This document shows positions 59,901 through 64,000 of a DNA stretch of 64,000 nucleotides, piece by piece. Numbering within the stretch: position 1 is the first letter of the stretch; every line of letters starts with the position of its first letter. The position numbers and the translations under genes were made by a program. The notes beneath the pieces are model-generated. The model was not told where the DNA came from. It searched no databases and was given only the letters and a program-made list of their open reading frames with translations. Origin of the DNA: Lactifluus volemus (lineage: Eukaryota > Basidiomycota > Agaricomycetes > Russulales > Russulaceae); contig WTXI01000008.1 in NCBI GenBank assembly GCA_022376515.1, positions 744,001-808,000 on the forward strand. The letters are read 5' to 3'.

Positions 59901-60579
59901 TCCAAAGCACATATTCCACTCTTTTCTTCTCTTGGATCGACGAGGCTCTGAACTCGACGACTGAATGGTCCCCATCTCCACTTGCAACGGCAGATTTCGC
60001 GGTCACCGTTGCTAATTCAAGCCCCACGCACCTGACAGATTACCTTCGTCCAGTCAATTGGATCTTATCAAGCGGATCAGGGAGGAACTGCGTCATCATC
60101 GTGATCAGTCCCTATGAAGCGAACGAGCTGCTTCCCATCATCCGCAAGAGTGACGAAGTTCGGTTGCACGTATATGCGCCGAGGGTCAGCGCTTCTATGC
60201 GCTCCTTCTCAGATTTGGCGTTCTATTCCATCCCTGAATCCCCGGGGAAAACGTGGTCAGCCCCTGCGCACATCCGAACGGAATTGAATTTGTTCGCGGG
60301 GCAGCTATACTTCGATGATAGAGAAGAATATGAGAGGGTGTGCGTGCTGCTTGCGCTATACATGGCACATCCAGGCGCAGAGCAGATAGAAGTAGACGGG
60401 TTCGTGCTTCCAGCGCACCGGACGGGGGAGAGGTCCCCGTTTGGTACAAGCAAGATTGCGTTATTCAAGACGCTTATTGGCTGCGAAGGAAAGGTATGGG
60501 GTATGGCAGCACGGACATTGGACGGGTTCTGGATGCTCGTCCTCTGAGCAGCGAATTTGAGTCATGGAGGACGAAATGA
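50969..60579 (+). CDS. Giant DUF3638/DUF3645 protein (about 3,000 residues)
   Basis: Starts at ATG 50969 (MSLVIAEIDSDSL) and ends near 60579 (DARPLSSEFESW). Conserved stretches recur in the expected family order: HIRAQNAAVIVRKL (51340), PKYISDLLVGILRG (51640), IDTDLGRLSGNVSLQSKLYQCYLHA (55270; quoted in part), then LNMGEGKSSVIVPL (57389), DILDESDEILHVRYQL (57783), RRWRVDYGL (58260), YLDDAHTRGTDLKLP (59176) and CMRMRQLGKGQSV (59330). The family is often auto-annotated as a ubiquitinyl hydrolase, for which I see no support. The P-loop-like GEGKS, a DESD box, RGTD and the QxCMRMRQLGKG segment look like helicase motifs I, II, V and VI of the SecA type. Several introns are present, one near 59280 possibly GC-AG. 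At least five one-base shifts break the frame, as in the two genes upstream. Confidence 0.8.
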
Positions 60580-61185
60580 CTAAGGGTCTCTTGTTTAGGT
60601 CGTATCATTATCTAAGTGCTCTCAGTATTAGTCAGGTGTCGCTATCTACCGAGGCGAGGCTAGGTGTTAAATACTGTAGCAGGAGGTTTACCTAATGCGC
60701 TGAAGCCAGAGAGGAAGAGAAATTCAATTTACGCACAACCCGATTAGAGATACTCGGGGGCGGCATCTTGCAGGGCATTTCACTACTTTCAAACCGTGAT
60801 CACGAACACTGCTCTGGCCATCTCCTCCCAAGCCTTTGTCGGACCAAGACACCTGAACCGGGATAACTCCCCCCAAGATTTGTATAGCCCAGTCATATAC
60901 ATTTACATCCCTATATTCCCCTCCTGCCTTCTCTGATCCTGTTAATTTACGAGGACTGCGTCTTCGTAGATACGTGTTGCGGAATAGAAATACTACCAAG
61001 TAATCCGCCTCCTTCCATTTTTGGGCCTTCCTTCGGTTTCCCAACTAAAGCTCTGACCAAGCTCTGAATCAGCATTGAGCATATCTTTTCAAGCCCCGTG
61101 TTTTACAGGCCTCGAGAAAGAAAAAAAAAAGGAACATGTGAGTAAACTTGACAGTGCCGAATTATGCACCAGCGGGTTAACGAAT
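60580..61185. other. Intergenic between convergent genes
   Basis: No gene or RNA supported. Confidence 0.5.
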
Positions 61186-63590
61186 TCAGTTGTCCATGTC
61201 CATAGTGCGCGATTTTTCGTTAAGCTCGCGATACAAGCGTTCGATCTTGCGTTCTGCATCGGCGAGCTTCTGCCTGAGACCTTCTATCTCCTGCTGCTGT
61301 TGAGTGTCCCTGTCGCGGAGGAGAAAAAGCTCTTCGGCTACATCTATCGCTACAAAAAGTAACAAGAAAATCAAAAGCGTGATCAGTTATCGGGGGTTAC
61401 CGTTCAAGTGTAGCAACGGCAAAGGGACAAACCTCGTTCCAGACACTCGCTACGCTTTGCACGTGGGTCTTGTGGGAATATGCGTTGGCGCAGCTTCTCG
61501 AATAGTTGTCTTTCTATGTCACGAGATGTCTTGGCATACCTGCGCTTCTTGTCCTCCACATCACGCAAACCGTCATCCGAGTCACGATCATCCCCACCCT
61601 CGTCCGTCTGCGGCTTTGACACTCTACTCAAACGTGGCGCTCTCCTGCCCACTGGGTCATACCGTGAACTTCCACGCGTCGATTCGACGGGAGAGCGACG
61701 CTCCACGCCTTTGCCCTTCAGGTTTTCACTGAGCGTGCCGACCGTGACCAGGCCAACGGTAGGTTTGAGAGGGCTGGCAGCGCCGAGGGAAGGCCAGATA
61801 CCAGGAGGAGTGGACCGCTGCATGGACATCCCCCACGGCAGGTGGGGAGGGATGACTAGGCCGGAGCCAGCGCGTACATTCGTGTCGAAGCGCAAAGAGC
61901 TATCACATGCGTCACGTGATGAGCCTGAAGGCGGCGAGGCAGGGTAGGAACATCTGTAAAAACACAGGCAATGTAAGCGAAATACAGATGACGGTGTTGA
62001 TATTGGAGATGGTAAGAGCTACTCACTGACTCAACAATGCCGTTGCAAAGGCATTGGCCGATGCCATCCGGGCGTTAATTGAGTCGGGGTCGTCTGTTGG
62101 GTCTTCAAACACATCGCGAGATAATAACGATGCTACGGTAGAAATTGCCTTTGAGTTGCCCTCGCTTGTAGAAGAAAGGTCTGTGCATATTTAAAATGCC
62201 TTCTGTATGATATCTCATGGGATTGTAATGGTTCAAGGACTTACCGCACTGAGTCGGCCGTATACCTATCGTTGGCCTGGTGTTCCGCAGGCCGCCCAAA
62301 ACGGCATCTGGCCGGAAATCTTCCAACGACTGAAAAACAAAGAGTGAGGTAGACATCGCAATAAGCTGGTAGATTGATGCACATCAATGTTATTCATAAT
62401 CCATATAAGATCGTCGTCATGGACAAGGGCCATGTCACTCTCGGGCGCATGCTACACGATGGTTGTTAGAATCGGACCCGCATCCACGACGAAAACATGA
62501 TGCGAGTCCTACTCACTGCAGCGAGATAATCTAGGAGTGTGTGAAGGGGATCCCGGTACTGTGAAACGTCAAAGAGATGTTAGAGACCTTGAATTGACTA
62601 TCTCACATTGGTCTCGGCGGGTGGGCAATTTATGAGCTGCCTGTCAGACGGAGGTTCATCTGGATCTGAACCCGAATTTAACCCTGCCGCTCCTCGAAGC
62701 CTAGGTATTATTCCGAGAATTCGAGTGACACGGAAACCCCTGACAAATATGCACTGATTCTCCAGTAAATCCTGATATGACCATGTCGATCCAAGTGCTG
62801 TTTCACCAGAATAGCTTAGAAGGAGCGTACCTGGCCACTTGGACCACGATTGACTGCCACTCCTTGCATATCTTCAAGTGGGAGCTGCCATTCTATGTTG
62901 GAAGAACCGGTGACTTGAACTCCGAATGACACCTGCTCTTCTTCGTGACTCTCGGAGAATGCAACATTGACCCAGGATCTTGCAAGGTCGCGTCCGGTGA
63001 CAAGAATGATATCTTCCATGCGATCTATTCCAAAGCCAAGCTCCCGAGCAAATTGATACCACACGTCAATATATTTGCAAATATATTTAGCGAAGTCACC
63101 ACGGGCGAACGTGTCCTCACGCTGGGCTGGCACTGGAAGGGATAAGATTGCGCCTGGCCTCCTAGAGCATCTAAATGTTACGCGTGCGGGCTCTGGCCTG
63201 GTTTGTGTCAGCGACAAGAAGTTCAGTGCATGTAGTAATTGAACGGTGGTAATTCCATTACCCTGTGGCACATAATATTCCCTCTTGATCAGACACAGGC
63301 ATGACTGCCTTTGAGCGAAAGTTATTGGGATAGAGTTTACCAGGGTAAATGTGTCTTTGTATCCTGGGTTTTAATGGTTTGTAGTGTTCTGGAACACCAA
63401 AGCTTTCATGGGATGGATGATCTTCTGGGAGAAAAACGTTGAATAAACGATGAAATTTGCCCTCGCGAATGAAACCGACATCGCCCACTTGTACGGCGGA
63501 GTAAAGTCCCCATGGGTTTGGTTCCCATAAGGCGTGGCCATAAGCAGGGTACTTTAATGCGAGCTGATCGCGAAAAATGTCGTATTCCAT
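61186..63590 (-). CDS. Basidiomycete-expanded protein of unknown function with coiled-coil tail
   Basis: Starts at ATG 63590 (MEYDIFRDQLALKYPAYGH). The N-terminal half carries motifs I associate with a large Agaricomycete family: HALWEPNPWGLY, VGDVGFIREGKFHRLFN, GNGITT, then a second block with RRPGAILSLP, REDTFARGDFAKY, GIDRMEDIILVTGRDLARSW and ENQCIFVRGFRVTR. The last of these is followed by YRDPLHTLLDYLA and DMALVHDDDL. Further exons lead through SLEDFRPDAVLGGLRN to a disordered region, a basic KDIERQLFEKLRQRIFP-like segment (read as RDIERQ) and a final heptad-rich coil (QQQQEIEGLRQKLADAERKIERL in part) ending at 61186. Exon joins were followed by splice signals and phase; one base seems extra near 63273. 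Function unknown. The tail could mediate dimerisation. Confidence 0.7.
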
Positions 63591-64000
63591 TGATAACTGG
63601 TGAAGTGGACGTCGGCAATCGTAGATAACACCGCAAATCTTCTCGGGAAGTTACGTCATCAATGGAGTTAAAATCGGACTGTGAAAATTGGTCAGGAACG
63701 CTTCTTCACAAGGTCACACGACCGCCCGTGAAGCGCCCAGGGCCGTGGGCTCTAACTGGTTAAAAGGTCATCTTTTGGTTTTTCGCAAGGCTTCAATTTT
63801 GGTCGATGGCTCCTTCCAGGCCTTGCGCCGGTCGCGCCAACATACCTGTCTCTGGGAGAACTCGCCGTGAGCAGCTCCTCTCTTGTCGTAGACTTGACCT
63901 CACAATGACTCGCCCCAGTACACCCTCTCACTAAGGGGGGCGTACTCCCATCACTTCCTGTTCCAAGCAACCGCGCTTTCAGTAAGCCATTGCATGTTCT
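63591..64000. other. Upstream region at the right window edge
   Basis: No gene supported; presumed promoter of the minus-strand gene. Confidence 0.45.

Overview
This window looks like a piece of nuclear genome from a mushroom-forming basidiomycete (Agaricomycetes). The protein-coding genes carry many 45-70 bp spliceosomal introns. Two GAPDH genes, a C2-NACHT-WD40 receptor family, and a large protein family that I know only from basidiomycetes all point the same way. There are no bacterial operons, rRNA genes, tRNA genes or CRISPR arrays that I can support.

Layout. (1) 1-750: remnant of a PH-like gene whose second half appears inverted. (2) 751-9962: a complete, very young Ty3/Gypsy chromovirus on the minus strand. 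It has two almost identical 578/579 bp LTRs, a 5 bp target duplication, gag, a -1 shifted pol with a chromodomain and a Cys/His-rich tail, a Tf1-like self-priming site, and a leader of about 2 kb without a single AUG. (3) 9963-20661: two GAPDH genes, each with a 5-nt microexon, on either side of a host gene carrying an integrase-type zinc finger and a 1.4 kb non-autonomous DNA element full of pyrimidine tracts. (4) 20662-24439: a Kin4-type kinase with a KA1 domain. (5) 24594-41432: an 8-9 kb tandem duplication of adenylosuccinate lyase (ADE13) plus a divergent C2-NACHT-WD40 gene. The first ADE13 copy is intact and the second is a deletion pseudogene. The first receptor copy is broken in its WD40 array; the second has a complete 14-repeat array but a shifted C-terminal tail. 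(6) 42236-60579: three conserved housekeeping genes on the plus strand: an ER Hsp70 (LHS1 type, ending HDEL), an UNC13-type C2/MHD protein, and a giant DUF3638/DUF3645 protein in which I see SecA-like helicase motifs. (7) 61186-63590: a minus-strand gene of a basidiomycete-expanded family of unknown function with a coiled-coil tail.

Gene models for both GAPDHs, the kinase, ADE13 and the second receptor were spliced by hand and give whole-codon totals. From 42 to 63 kb several unrelated conserved genes need one-base corrections. This could be assembly error or real decay and should be settled before calling any of them pseudogenes.

How the parts relate: the housekeeping genes are independent. 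The ADE13/receptor pair shares a 0.56 kb intergenic region and was duplicated as a block, which fits birth-and-death evolution of a fungal self/non-self receptor that carried a purine-biosynthesis gene with it. The retroelement inserted recently, within an open frame near the PH-like remnant.
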